From: Apostichopus californicus
Taxonomy: Eukaryota; Echinodermata; Holothuroidea; Aspidochirotida; Stichopodidae
Assembly (NCBI GenBank): GCA_020650975.1
Contig: JAIPMN010011829.1
Coordinates: forward strand, 1 to 20,555
DNA: 20,555 bases
Direction of reading: 5' to 3'
Below are positions 10,520-20,322 of the stretch, piece by piece. Within the stretch, counting starts at the first letter, position 1, and every line of letters begins with the position of its first letter. A program made the translations under genes and the position numbers. Under the pieces are notes generated by a model. That model was not told the DNA's origin. It worked only from the letters and a program-made list of their open reading frames with translations, and did not search any database.

Positions 10520-13500
10520 ATTAATTTTGTGTTCAAACTTTGTATAGCAGTTTTGAAGGCTCTGGACTTTGCTTTCAGAGATACTGTGGTTCATGTGTGA
10601 ACAAATCTGCTATAGAGGCCTACATACATCTTTTACACAAGTTTGTATAGCAGCTACGCCTATTCTGCATATATACTTTTTTTGTGACGGGGGATACCGG
10701 ATAAATTATACCCTGATGTATATACATAGAGTACTGTAGAGAAAACAATACCTGGCAACATCTTGTTAACATCTGACAATAACACCTTGTTTATAACAAT
10801 AGACATTAACTGATAATATTTGAACAGAATCCAAGTACTTCCCAAGAAACAGTCGATTCACATGTTTGTTATGATAGGCATCATAATACAATGCAGAGCT
10901 CATTCTTTGAGGTCATTTTGCCAGGCTGTCCATCTGACTCTGTGAACTTGACACGGTGTCGTTCGAACGACAAATTTTGGTCTTCTGAAAGATGAGACCA
11001 ACATGGCGCAGTTTAAACTTACAAAAGCACCGCATGCAGCCTAGAGCACCATTAGACTGTTCCACTGAAACATGAGCAATATTGATCAGCCTTTTAAACA
11101 ACATTTTCATCATCTTGGGCTATCAGACAAAGTTTAAAACTGAACTTTGACACAGGTGAAGGTACAGTAAAATTAGTAAATGATCAAAAGATGCTTGATC
11201 AAGTCCAGAGTCACTTCCCACAAGTACTCCAGGCGGCTTCCGTAGTTTGTTTGACAGATCACCTAAGACTACTTTGACAATGGTTAAGTTTGGGGTAGTG
11301 TATTTGTGTAAGGCCGTAGATGTGATATTTCCGATGGAAAGACTGACTTAAAATCCCTCCCCAACCCCCCCCCCCCCCACTAAAAAGTAGAATACCTGTA
11401 AATATTAATAATTGCAAAGAACAAAGGGTGCAATTTCTAGTTGTTTCCGACCATATTTGGACGGAAAAGAGAGATACCCTAAATTGAGTATGCTTGCAAT
11501 GCACGTAGCTGTTAATGAGGATTTAGACACACCATACAGTACATGTTTGTACAAACTGTTCCAACTGTAATGTTCAGTTCAGTGAATCTATCAGCATGGT
11601 ACGGTACAGTGTTCAAAGCTTGGCAATCTTATTTTTCAGCTTAAGATTTGGTGCAAACAAGAGTAATATCCTATAAATGTTACCTCAGAATACCAGCACA
11701 TTTAAGATACATTTTCAAATATTACAAATTATCTAACATTGCAATTCTATAAGCATACATCATATACTGTAGTATTACAAAATACAGTACTGAATCGCAG
11801 AAAACCACGCTCCCAGAAAAAAACTACAGTAGTACTGTACTAATCAAAAGCAATGTTTCGTTCTGAGATTTGTACCATACGATACTTTGGAAAGCAAATG
11901 TTTTGAAAAATTTGACTTTTGACAAAGCCAGCACTTTTTTTCTATACTTTGCTTTTTTCAAACCTTTTCTTTACTTTCAAACCTATAACAATGTCTCTGT
12001 TTTGCATGACCTTGTTGTGTTTTTTTTCTCCGTAACAGCACATTTGCCAATTCTGTTTAAGTAATGGCCATTTAATAGACCTCAGACTACAGAATAACAC
12101 TGCAAAACTTCACATATATGAAAGTGGATAGCTGACATATCTTTCAGTTATGTTTACAATTAAGGTACTACTAGCAGCTCTGCTAATCTGTAGCTTGAGG
12201 TTTTGCCTTTCAACTTTTCTGTTAATGAGATTATTAATTACTTTATGGCATGTTTACCAAGGTTCTGAGGAAGTCACTCAAAACCAATACTGCACAGCAT
12301 ACACGTGAACAGATAGCATGTGTTTGGACACTACGAATAAAGTCTGCAAAGTTCTACAGAAATATTCTTAAAGGATGACATTAGGTACATATTAATTATG
12401 TTAAATATGTTGTAGATCTATAAATCAGGAAAATCCGCTGGACTACTTAGTCTTATACACGATTACAGTTGGTCAGTTCCCCAGATGCAGCTCAAACCTA
12501 TCATTGGAAAGTACTTGGTGGTTTCAATGACAATTTTACAGTATGATAAAAACAAATTGGTGATAAAAAAAAAAGGACAAAACGGTGATGAAATGTCATC
12601 CAATAGTGCTCTGTTTAATATGAAGTTTACAGAACATGTTTAATAGGGTTAGAGTTATTATAATTTATATATAACGATGGATTAATGTGAACATTAGGCC
12701 GGCAATTTATTCTGAAAGGAGCATTCCAAAGATACCACATCTTTTAAAGGTGAAAAATCTGGAAAACAAGAATAGCTGTAGAAACTAGCAATGTTTGTCT
12801 TGCTCTTCGACTATAAAAGTATATATCAAGACCAAACTTCTGTCTAAAATCAAGTTAACTTTCAAGTCTTCTGTTATTAAAACTATAGGTTAAAGGTTAG
12901 GTAATTTGCACATCAATCACGGTTTTGAACAGTTGGATTCAGTGCTACAAGAAGAACATGTACACGCCTCTCAAAATAACTTCAGAAAAGCTGTGCCTTA
13001 CGGGCATCAAAGTTAACAGGGAGTGACAGTAGCTTAAGATTAAACTATCATGTATAGGGTTACAGGTGGCATGCTATAGTATGCTGGCTCTGCATGATGA
13101 ACCAGGGGAGTTGGAAAAGGTGACTAACTATATGTAGGTTTTGGTAAAATTGTTGATCAAATACTAATAGCTGTCCTGCAACATCAACCTTGCAGACCGT
13201 TTCTCTCTCCAATCAGGCACACTTTCCCTGATCCAGGTTGACCTAATGAGTAAGCTTCTCAAATCCAATCATATTTTCTGTATGCGTGTTTGCCTATTAT
13301 GAACATTTCAATATTATATTTTGGGTATGCTTTGAGTTTACTAAGTCAATCGCTTATATTCTAACAAAGATAACACAGTTTCAACTAAATGGGTGGGGGG
13401 ATAAGGTAAGTGATATTGAAATCACACCAAAAGTTTGCAGTAGCTTCACATACTGTTCAGGGTATTCCCATGCATGTATCCAAAACTTACTCAAAAGCAA

Positions 13501-13616
13501 GCAAACCTTCAAAAAAATGAATTCCATGCATAACGGATCCATTTGTTTGGTTTGCTCTACGTTTTTCAAGTCCTTCTTGATTCCATTTTTAGGCTAACAT
13601 AATGCATGTATGTAAT
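10520..13616. other. AT-rich non-coding stretch left of the GRB2-like exon 2
   Basis: If the gene structure is right, this is intron 2 of the GRB2-like gene. It holds the 16-bp palindrome at 10957-10972, the poly-C run at 11365-11378 and many TACTGTA/TACAGTA words around 11760-11840. Open frames here are short and lack motifs. Confidence 0.55.
11365..11378. repeat. Poly-C homopolymer (14 C)
   Basis: Fourteen consecutive C residues follow CCCTCCCCAA. Similar poly-C-containing tracts occur at about 151-174, 2160-2170 and 3737-3752, so C homopolymers are a recurring feature of this DNA. Confidence 0.9.
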
Positions 13617-13621
13617 ACTTA

Positions 13622-13786
<165 letters not shown>

Positions 13787-14677
13787 TTAAAATGCAAATA
13801 AGGTAGCACCACAAAAAGCAAGACATGCCGTTACATCAAACATTGCTTATAATTCCAACCCCCTTCCCATCCTCCCCCAACCCCCTCCACTACTGCCCTT
13901 TGAGTCAATTGATAACTTTGGCAATACATCATTGGAAATTACAATAAATTTTTTATACCAACGATACAGTATGTCAATCATTTTGAAGACTACCTGTAAA
14001 ATAATTCAGCAGTTTTCATAAAGCTTTCTTCATTGACACTTGGCCAAGCAATAATAAGTCTGCACAGGTAAATAGTGTTGCTGTGCACCATGTTTGAATA
14101 ATTTCATCCAAAGGGTCAAAGTTATCATTCTGAAGTATGATTTGTTTCCTGAGCAATTTTTTTGGGGTAAACTTCATCACAAGTTATAAGAACTATAGGA
14201 AGACATTTTTGCATCAGCTGTTTATAAATTTTGGATGAACTGATTTCTGACTTTACAGCCAAAAGATCACCAAATGTCCTTAGCATGTTTTCCCAAAAGG
14301 CTAGACAGCCAATTGATCAAGTAACAACATGGAAGAGAATTTACTCAGAATGTCAGAAGTGATAACTCAACATAACATAGGTTAAGCTAGGCCTACTGTA
14401 TGTGAAATCCTGACTTATCTAAGCCAAACATTTGCCTTGATTCAAGTAAAAACTACACCTGACAGGACCTGTGATGGACAATCATGAGAGACCAATAGAA
14501 AATTTAAATAAATAACAGTTTGAAGAGTAGTTCTCCTTCTTCAACTATGTACTTGAGAAACAGTGCATGTCACTAGTTACTTCATTCCATCTGCCAGCCA
14601 TTCGAGGTGCATAACTGGGGAACAGTATGCTACCTGTAATCTCGCTTGAATTTGTCTCCTGTTATGGGCCTGTTAAA

Positions 14678-15063
14678 TAGTGTTTGCACGGGTTATCCAG
14701 GTACCCGGGTACTTGACTTAGTGTGTTGTTAGGCTACCATGTGGTCGAAGATAACAGCAATAATGAAAGTACCAACAGTAACAACTGTTTAAGAGCTAAA
14801 TTGGATATTTATATGGTCTGATCCAATAGAGGTGGAGAGCAAGCATAAGCAGCGGCGGCAGTGCGATGGTAGTAGTGATGTTAATGTACGTATTTGAACA
14901 TGAAAACATTGTCAATAGAGAATATAATTCATTTATTATAGCATCCAATTTCTTGAAAATCGTGATACACGAGGGTAAAATTTTTTTTCCGGTTACCCGG
15001 ATACCCGACGGGTAACGGCTCTCTGGTACCTGGTTCCCGATTTTTGGACCCGTGTAAACACTA
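14678..15063. mobile_element. Non-autonomous hAT-type element (386 bp) in intron 1
   Basis: Imperfect terminal inverted repeats start TAGTGTTTGCACGGGT on the left and TAGTGTTTACACGGGT on the right (reverse complement). The element is flanked on both sides by the identical 8-bp duplication CTGTTAAA (14670-14677 and 15064-15071). An 8-bp duplication and TAGTG-type ends are characteristic of hAT transposons. Both ends carry palindromic subterminal blocks: GTACCCGGGTAC on the left, and GGTTACCCGG paired with CGGGTAAC on the right. There is no transposase reading frame, so it would have been moved by a transposase supplied elsewhere. It lies in the first intron of the GRB2-like gene and directly abuts the retroelement fragment to its right. 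Confidence 0.85.
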
Positions 15064-15082
15064 CTGTTAAAGTATAATGAGA

Positions 15083-15892
15083 TACTTCAGATAGACTCCA
15101 ACGAGCTATCCCTGAAAAACCCATCGCCTAAAGACGTCCACGCAACCTACGGGACCTTCTTGTGCGTGCTGCTGCTCCACCTCTAACTCTACACCATTCA
15201 GCATGGTACTTTCAAATGTGATTGTATTTCGAGATGCATCATCTGCAGCCACCACAATGTTGAATCCAATTCCATCACCAGCCACAGCATGCAACTCACA
15301 CACAAGACTAAGGGTCACAATACTTGCACAACCGCTAATGTCATCTATCTGATCTCTTGTAGAGTTTGCGGCATCCAGTATATGTTGGTGAAACCAAAAC
15401 CACCCTCAAGAAGCGATTCTATGGTCACATATCCACAGTCAACACCATGAAGACTGAGACTTGGTTGGAGAACTCTTTAACTTTCCCAACCATACCATTA
15501 ATGACATGTCCCTACAGGGGATTGAATCCTTAGGTAGCCATCCTGACCTTGTATGACTCAGCAGAGAGAGACTGTGGATGCAACGCCTTCGCATCATTCA
15601 ACCTCGTGGGCTCAACATTCAGGAAGAACATGACTAACCATTCTTCTGCTCCTCCTCCCCCCCCCCTCCTTTTCCACACTTCTGTATTTGTCCTTCTGCA
15701 GTTTATTCCCAACCGTCTTCCCTTAATCCTCTCTTTGTCCCTTTAAAGTTTATCTCCTACCTCTCCTCTTCCCCATGTTGGTTTCTTTCTTCTCTCCATC
15801 CACGTCAGGCACACTTACATTTACACATTCTCTTACACAGGCTTTTTAGTGGATAAGCAGTTTGCTTACAGTTTTGTTTTATTATGATTTTC
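15083..15892 (+). mobile_element. 5'-truncated Penelope-like retroelement insertion (about 810 bp)
   Basis: The block is flanked by an identical 13-bp direct repeat AAGTATAATGAGA (15070-15082 and 15893-15905), read as a target-site duplication. Inside is the C-terminal part of a retroelement protein on the plus strand (GIY-YIG endonuclease remnant), followed by about 250 bp of pyrimidine-rich 3' sequence ending TTATTATGATTTTC. The reverse transcriptase domain is missing, as expected for 5' truncation during target-primed insertion. Penelope-like elements combine a reverse transcriptase with a C-terminal GIY-YIG nuclease, which makes that family the best fit. The right boundary lies 25 bp from the exon 1 splice donor of the GRB2-like gene, and the insertion is antisense to that gene. 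Confidence 0.75.
15144..15637 (+). pseudogene. Decayed GIY-YIG endonuclease C-terminus of a Penelope-like element
   Basis: Four plus-strand pieces in different frames read as one decayed protein. First, NLRDLLVRAAAP at about 15144-15200. Second, from 15202, HGTFKCDCISRCIICSHH and, further on, NVIYLISCRVCGIQY. Third, after a two-base shift near 15383, VGETKTTLKKRFYGHIST. Fourth, after further shifts, FNFPNHTINDMSLQGIESL, then a stop, then LSRERLWMQRLRIIQPRGLN ending at TAA 15635-15637. VIYLISC plus QYVGET is the GIY-YIG signature, and KKRFYGH supplies the conserved Arg and His region. The Cys pattern before it (C.C...C..C..HH) resembles the metal-binding motif preceding this nuclease in Penelope-like elements. 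In active elements this nuclease nicks target DNA to prime reverse transcription. Several frameshifts and a stop make this copy non-functional. Confidence 0.8.
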
Positions 15893-15917
15893 AAGTATAA
15901 TGAGAAACTCCATTTAC

Positions 15918-15998
15918 CTTGATAACTTCACCTTTACGGAAAGGCAGCTCATCTGCATTACCTGGACGAAAGTCAAATTTAGCAACATACTCCACCAT
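15918..15998 (-). CDS. GRB2-like: GRB2/GRAP-family adaptor, coding exon 1 (first half of N-terminal SH3 domain)
   Basis: Read on the minus strand, the ATG at 15998 opens 27 codons beginning MVEYVAKFDFRPG and ending at an AAG|GTAAAT splice donor. The start is supported by an in-frame TGA 21 bases upstream and by its match to the family's Met1. YVAKFDF is the SH3 ALYDY motif, followed by the acidic DEL.F.KGE RT-loop and an I-K strand. GRB2 proteins bind phosphotyrosine through a central SH2 domain and proline-rich partners such as SOS through flanking SH3 domains, linking receptor tyrosine kinases to Ras in the cytoplasm. The intron is phase 0 after 'V-I-K', the position I recall in vertebrate GRB2. 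The sequence diverges from typical GRB2 (usually MEAIAK or MEAVAK), so this could be a GRAP/GADS-like or lineage-specific paralogue. The gene is partial here: no SH2 or second SH3 exon was recognised in the window. Confidence 0.87.
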
Positions 15999-16560
15999 GA
16001 TGAAGTAATACAGTTCTCAAGTTCTTTCAATCTTCCAAAGTGAGCTCAGTTGAACTCAATACAACAAAAACAAAGTGTGAACAAATATGTTGGGCTGCTA
16101 TTTTCAAAGTAAAAAGAAAAAAGAACAGCATAGGGGTCTAATCATGACCATTCCGATGCCCTAATCCATTGACAAAACTGGGAAAACATGTGATATTTCG
16201 TAATAAAAAGTGTAACACCTGTTTATTGTTACTGGCTCGCAATATGTGAAGGATGACGTGCTTACGACTGTGACTGTCAGCTTAGGCTATATGTAGCAAA
16301 CCATTACAATGGCCTAGCCTAACGAACAAATGTATGAATTGAAAGCACTTTTCTAGAAAGTTGACTATGTACTCCCAAAACGATATATATTCCGCAAAGT
16401 ACGACCAAAAATGCGCTTATGATGAATCAGATACGCTCTGGGATGATTAAGTCGAAGACGTCGAAGTCGGGATGACTGGAAAACAAACTAGTTTAAGACA
16501 GCGATGAGCAAAATGCCTGATCACTTCGACGATTCCACTTCCTGATGAAAACAGTACTTA
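15999..16560 (-). promoter_or_regulatory. Putative 5' UTR and promoter of the GRB2-like gene
   Basis: This is the sequence immediately upstream, on the minus strand, of the GRB2-like ATG. No clear TATA box at a sensible distance was seen. It is relatively CpG-richer between about 16380 and 16540 than the introns. Candidate sites are an ETS-type core in CCACTTCCTG (16535-16544), a GACGTC palindrome inside GTCGAAGACGTCGAAGTC (16451-16468) resembling a CRE/ATF half pair, and a TGACGT at about 16254. The assignment rests on position and short motifs only. A non-coding first exon further upstream is possible. Confidence 0.3.
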
Positions 16561-16727
16561 AAATGAGCAACCAGAAATGAGTGCACGTAATGGCTCATTT
16601 TGCTAGATTTGTGTTGTCTGAAAGCAAACCGATTACATGACCCGAGATCTTTGTTTTGAACAACTCCTCAAACATTTAAATAAAATTTGACTCCGTTTAG
16701 CAGCTATACGAGTATATTGTGACCATT

Positions 16728-16790
16728 GGCGTAGGAAGCTATCCGGTAATGGGAGGGGGCAGAAAACCGACTAGGGCTTGGTGATTTGCT
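16728..16790 (+). mobile_element. Possible hAT-type end fragment
   Basis: CATTGGCGTAGGAAGC followed by a G-rich run (ATGGGAGGGGGC) resembles a common hAT terminal sequence of the CA.TGGCGTAGGAAG type. No matching inverted end or 8-bp duplication was found to the right, so if real it is a solo or truncated end. The poly-C stretch near 17880 might be a further remnant, but this cannot be shown. Confidence 0.35.
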
Positions 16791-17522
16791 CCAAAAGGGT
16801 TACTAAAGTTAATCAATGGAATATAAGTATAGGAAATCTCAACTTTTCCGTGACTATTATAGCCTTCGTATATCGTTTCTCAAAATTAATCTTTATTCTT
16901 CCAAGTCGAAATAGTCTCGAACCTTTGCATCTTTCCCAGAAATATCTACATACTGTACCAAACTTTTGACTTTTTATACCGACAAACCTAACTTAAGTGA
17001 CCCCTATTCATAGATAAGAAAAAATCATTTTTGTCAACGTTTTACCTTTTTCTATTTTGTAATTATAAAAAGTGCTTTTAAGCCTCCCTTTCTTTGGTAA
17101 ACTATCATGTCATAATTTATTTAAAGCATTCAGTAGTGAAATATATGAACGTCCAATTTATACCGGTTACTGACCGTTAAAGGGTTACGGTCATCGTGAC
17201 AGCCCATGCAACTTATACAAACGTTGACTATGATGAATATTTTTCAGAACTTTTTTGAGACACTATTGCAGTTTTTCCACATAAAATCTAAGTCAATTAT
17301 AAACCTGACCCTCGAAGATCGTACCCAGCATTCCCCTTCTTTACTTCTTTCGTTGCCCAATGTAATGTTCTAAAAATAGAAACAAGATCTGGCATAGGGT
17401 CAGATTCCAGTCAGGCTTTGATCAAACACCACTTATATATATTTTGGGGTGACTCGAATCGGGTCAGTGACTCACGGAACTACCTCTAGGAAACAGTACG
17501 AGTATCAACTATGTCGGCACAA

Positions 17523-17579
17523 TGTATCCTTTCATGACACTTTTCATTGTTTGTATCCTTTCATGACACTTTTCATTGT
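17523..17579. repeat. Two-copy 29-bp tandem duplication
   Basis: TGTATCCTTTCATGACAC followed by TTTTCATTGT occurs twice in succession, starting at 17523 and 17552. The two copies appear identical over about 28 bases, suggesting a recent slippage or duplication event. It lies in intergenic sequence without coding signs. Confidence 0.9.
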
Positions 17580-17878
17580 AAACTTATTCCGGTTGACTCG
17601 AATCTGGCGGTGCGTATTCAAACGTTACATCTCAGTGATTATAGCGCGTAGAGACTAAAACAGACTTTTGGAAAATTTTCTGAACTGAAAAATGCTTATT
17701 TACCACAACAAATCAATGGGTTTTTTTCCTGATAATCTTCTTGATTTGACATAACGTTGAATAGAATCCCTTTTCCATCATACAATTAAGACATAAATTC
17801 TAACGAATAAATATTTGGGCGAGGAATGTTCGAAACACGTACGAATGCGGGTGAGAATCCAGGAGGTGTACCCCAACA

Positions 17879-17910
17879 CCCCCCCCCCCCCCCACCGCAC
17901 GCGCGCGCAC
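17879..17910. repeat. Poly-C tract followed by alternating purine-pyrimidine CG/CA
   Basis: A run of 15 C residues (17879-17893) is followed by ACCGCACGCGCGCGCAC. The first part can form i-motif or G-quadruplex-like structures and the second is Z-DNA-prone. Both are slippage-prone, so the exact length may vary between individuals or be misassembled. Confidence 0.9.
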
Positions 17911-18275
17911 TTCTAAGTTCAATACCACAAAATTAAAGTAGTTGTAAGCTCAATTTCGTTTGCACACTCTTGTGTTGAGATATAATGAAAGACCAAATGT
18001 AAAGTATAAATATTCCTCACTTAGAAAGACAGCCGCAAGACCGTAACGACAAAAAAGACAATACAAGACATACGAAACATAAAGTTCATAAAAACAGAAC
18101 CGTTCACTTAAATTAGTCCACCTACAAAGCACCACCTAGCAAATATGTACTTAGGAAGTGGTCAATTTACATCGACTGATTATTGCAGCTCACTGATCAG
18201 ACCACATCGTATAACCTTTGATAAGAACCGTTCACATCGATGGGTTTATCATTATATGTCTGTACACCCTTGTAA

Positions 18276-18665
18276 ACATTTCGAAAGGTAGTGGCTATTG
18301 ACCCGGCCGCCGGGCCTCTAAGCCCCGATCGCTATTCACCCGGCTGTAGATGGTACCATGGAAGTTGTGCACAGTCCTGGATCTCATATAAATTTACTGT
18401 GTAGGCCTACGTACGTACGTCAGGCAGTGCAAGCGCATGTGTTCAGTAGGCCGGGCTATTAAAGTCTGCAATTGCCTGCGCTGCGGATCATCAGCGGCGA
18501 TCGACCCCCACACAAACAAACGCAATCGCTATTCTCCCGCGCCATTCATTTCGGCAGCCGGGTCGATAAGCCACACTGTTCGCTATTCACCCGGCGGCCG
18601 GGCCGATAAGCTCCGCTCGCTATTCACCCGGCGGCCGGGTCAATAGGCCCCACCTTTCGAAATGT
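18276..18665. repeat. GC-rich inverted-repeat element with palindromic internal units
   Basis: The ends form a roughly 40-bp inverted repeat: ACATTTCGAAAGGT followed by GGCTATTGACCCGGCCGCC on the left, and its near reverse complement on the right. Inside, a unit of about 36 bp based on CGCTATTCACCCGGCGGCC is repeated: part at 18330, a degenerate copy from about 18526, and good copies at about 18571 and 18618. The core CTATTCACCCGGC/GGCCGGGTCAATAG is itself nearly palindromic. The middle (about 18350-18520) is unique and includes (ACGT)3 at 18409-18420. No clear target-site duplication was found, so the transposon class is open. It is far richer in G+C and CpG than its surroundings. Confidence 0.7.
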
Positions 18666-19835
18666 AAATATCGCAGAACTAGGCTATACGTTAAGATTTT
18701 AAGCATGTGTAGATTGTGGTGAACTAGCAAACATTAAGTTGCGAGTCGTTCGGTGTCCGGTAATATCAAGTTCTCGACCAATGAGGCAATGTGGCATTAT
18801 TACATATTTAACAGGTATAGTTTTTATATTACTAAGGATTCCATCCTTCAGTTAATCAGTGTAATCTAAGGATCAAGTTAATCTAGCATAGCCATATATG
18901 CTAACCAAGTTAGGGAGTTACTGTAGGACTAACCCTAGGCAGAGTAGGTCTAGTACTACAACCAACACTGATTAGGGTCTAATTTAGACCTAGATCCTAT
19001 CCCAAGCCTACAGTAGCCTGCATGCCTTCCACCTCTGCATTACTTTAGTATGGCAGAAGACAGTTGACCTATTGCTTTCGATGTACTCAAGCTAGTAGAC
19101 TTCTTTAATTACATGTTTTTTTTTTTTTATCTCACAGTCATAAGAAAGAACCAATGAATCACATTGTTGACCTGAAGATATTTTTCACTGAACAACAGTA
19201 GGCCTTGCCTAACCTACTACCTAAGCTTGTTTTTAAACTTTGGCTAGGCCAAGCTTCACTGCATTTGGTCTTTAGCCAAATTGGTCAAACGACTGGGTCA
19301 AATACAATTTTTTTTAAACATATACAATGATAACTGGGAGTGGGACATCCTAAGGACTGCATTTGAGACATCTATGAAAATGTTTTGTAACCTTCAGCAA
19401 ACTATCTGTAATTTAAATACCAAGAACCTCTTTTGCATGACTTTTAATAATGTATTACAATCATTCACCATGTAATGGCTCAGCTATGTTGCATGGTTAC
19501 TATATGTTTTTGGAATCATTGGAAAATGCCTAAGCTACAGAAGAAAAAAAGAAAACCGCTATTATGCCATTTTGTTAAATATTGCTAAAATAAGTGTCTT
19601 TTTGGATATAATGATTAGTCATCCCATACTGCTTTTTACCCTCCTCCTCTTCTACCCTCACCACTATACCCACCATCACCATCCTGTCCTTATATGTTTC
19701 TTAATATATCACATCAATTTTACTACATTCATCATTTAACATTTTTAGCTGTGTTAAATGATTCATCTGATCTTCTTTTAATAGTCAATGTCAAGTTTGA
19801 GAGAAGTAAGTGACCATCAGTTATAACAATGAATA

Positions 19836-19964
19836 GATACTTGTGCAAGAAGATGGTGTTTTGCCTCCGATGCAGTGTGAAGAGGTTTGCCCAGAGTCAT
19901 GACACTAACTTACTTGGATTTAATGTTTGTGACAACAAGAGGCGGCTGTTATCCCATATGACTT
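19836..19964 (+). other. Probable 5' exon of the plus-strand gene, ending at a GTAAGT donor
   Basis: A consensus donor T|GTAAGT at 19965 closes a stretch whose frame, open after a TGA at 19832-19834, joins in phase with the exon at 20323. The only ATG in that frame is at 19958, giving Met-Thr before the junction. A separate ATG at 19831 opens a 23-codon frame that stops at 19900-19902, so it would act as an upstream ORF rather than the start. The exon is therefore probably mostly 5' untranslated. Its true 5' end is unknown. The exon is inferred from the donor and the matching phase only. Confidence 0.4.
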
Positions 19965-20322
19965 GTAAGTGACCCTCATTTTTTGTGACAATTTAGTATT
20001 AAACTCTTTTGAGCAGATAATCTTTACCACATAATGTGAAGTCTATAGACTTCAGTCTTGAAAAGTCAAAATAATAAAGCAAAATCTATTTTTCTAATCA
20101 GTTAAGGGCAGTGTATATTCTTATTCATCTTCTCCTTTTTATAATGATGTAATTTATGTAGTTTATGATCCTAGGCCAGTCGAAGGGAAGTAAGATTAAT
20201 AACATGGTGTTTGTGTTACTGCAGAGCTCTGTGTACATTAAATCAGTTCATACGGTTTCAAGAGAACTATGACCTTTGCTAAAATGTTAGCCAATGAATG
20301 ATGTTTTGTCTATCACAATTAG

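Larger units (their letters stand above)
16791..18275. other. Intergenic DNA between divergent genes
   Basis: No exon was recognised. It includes the 29-bp tandem duplication and the poly-C/CG tract, listed separately. Further right (18666-19830) is similar, with a CCAAT word at about 18779, several TAGG/CCTA-rich words around 18930-19020, and a T homopolymer near 19118-19128, but no coding signal. Confidence 0.5.

Noticed and set aside
13286-13597. 103-codon plus-strand frame
   Set aside because: No motif, no splice context, composition like the surrounding intron, and it ends just before the minus-strand GRB2-like exon.
15106-15318. 70-codon minus-strand frame
   Set aside because: It is antisense to the Penelope-like GIY-YIG remnant, which explains the sequence on the plus strand.
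18437-18646. 69-codon plus-strand frame
   Set aside because: Made of the repeated CCGGC units of the palindromic element; no independent coding evidence.
19831-19902. ATG at 19831 as the start of the right-hand gene
   Set aside because: Its frame stops after 23 codons, before the GTAAGT donor, and does not join the frame of the exon at 20323; noted as an upstream ORF instead.
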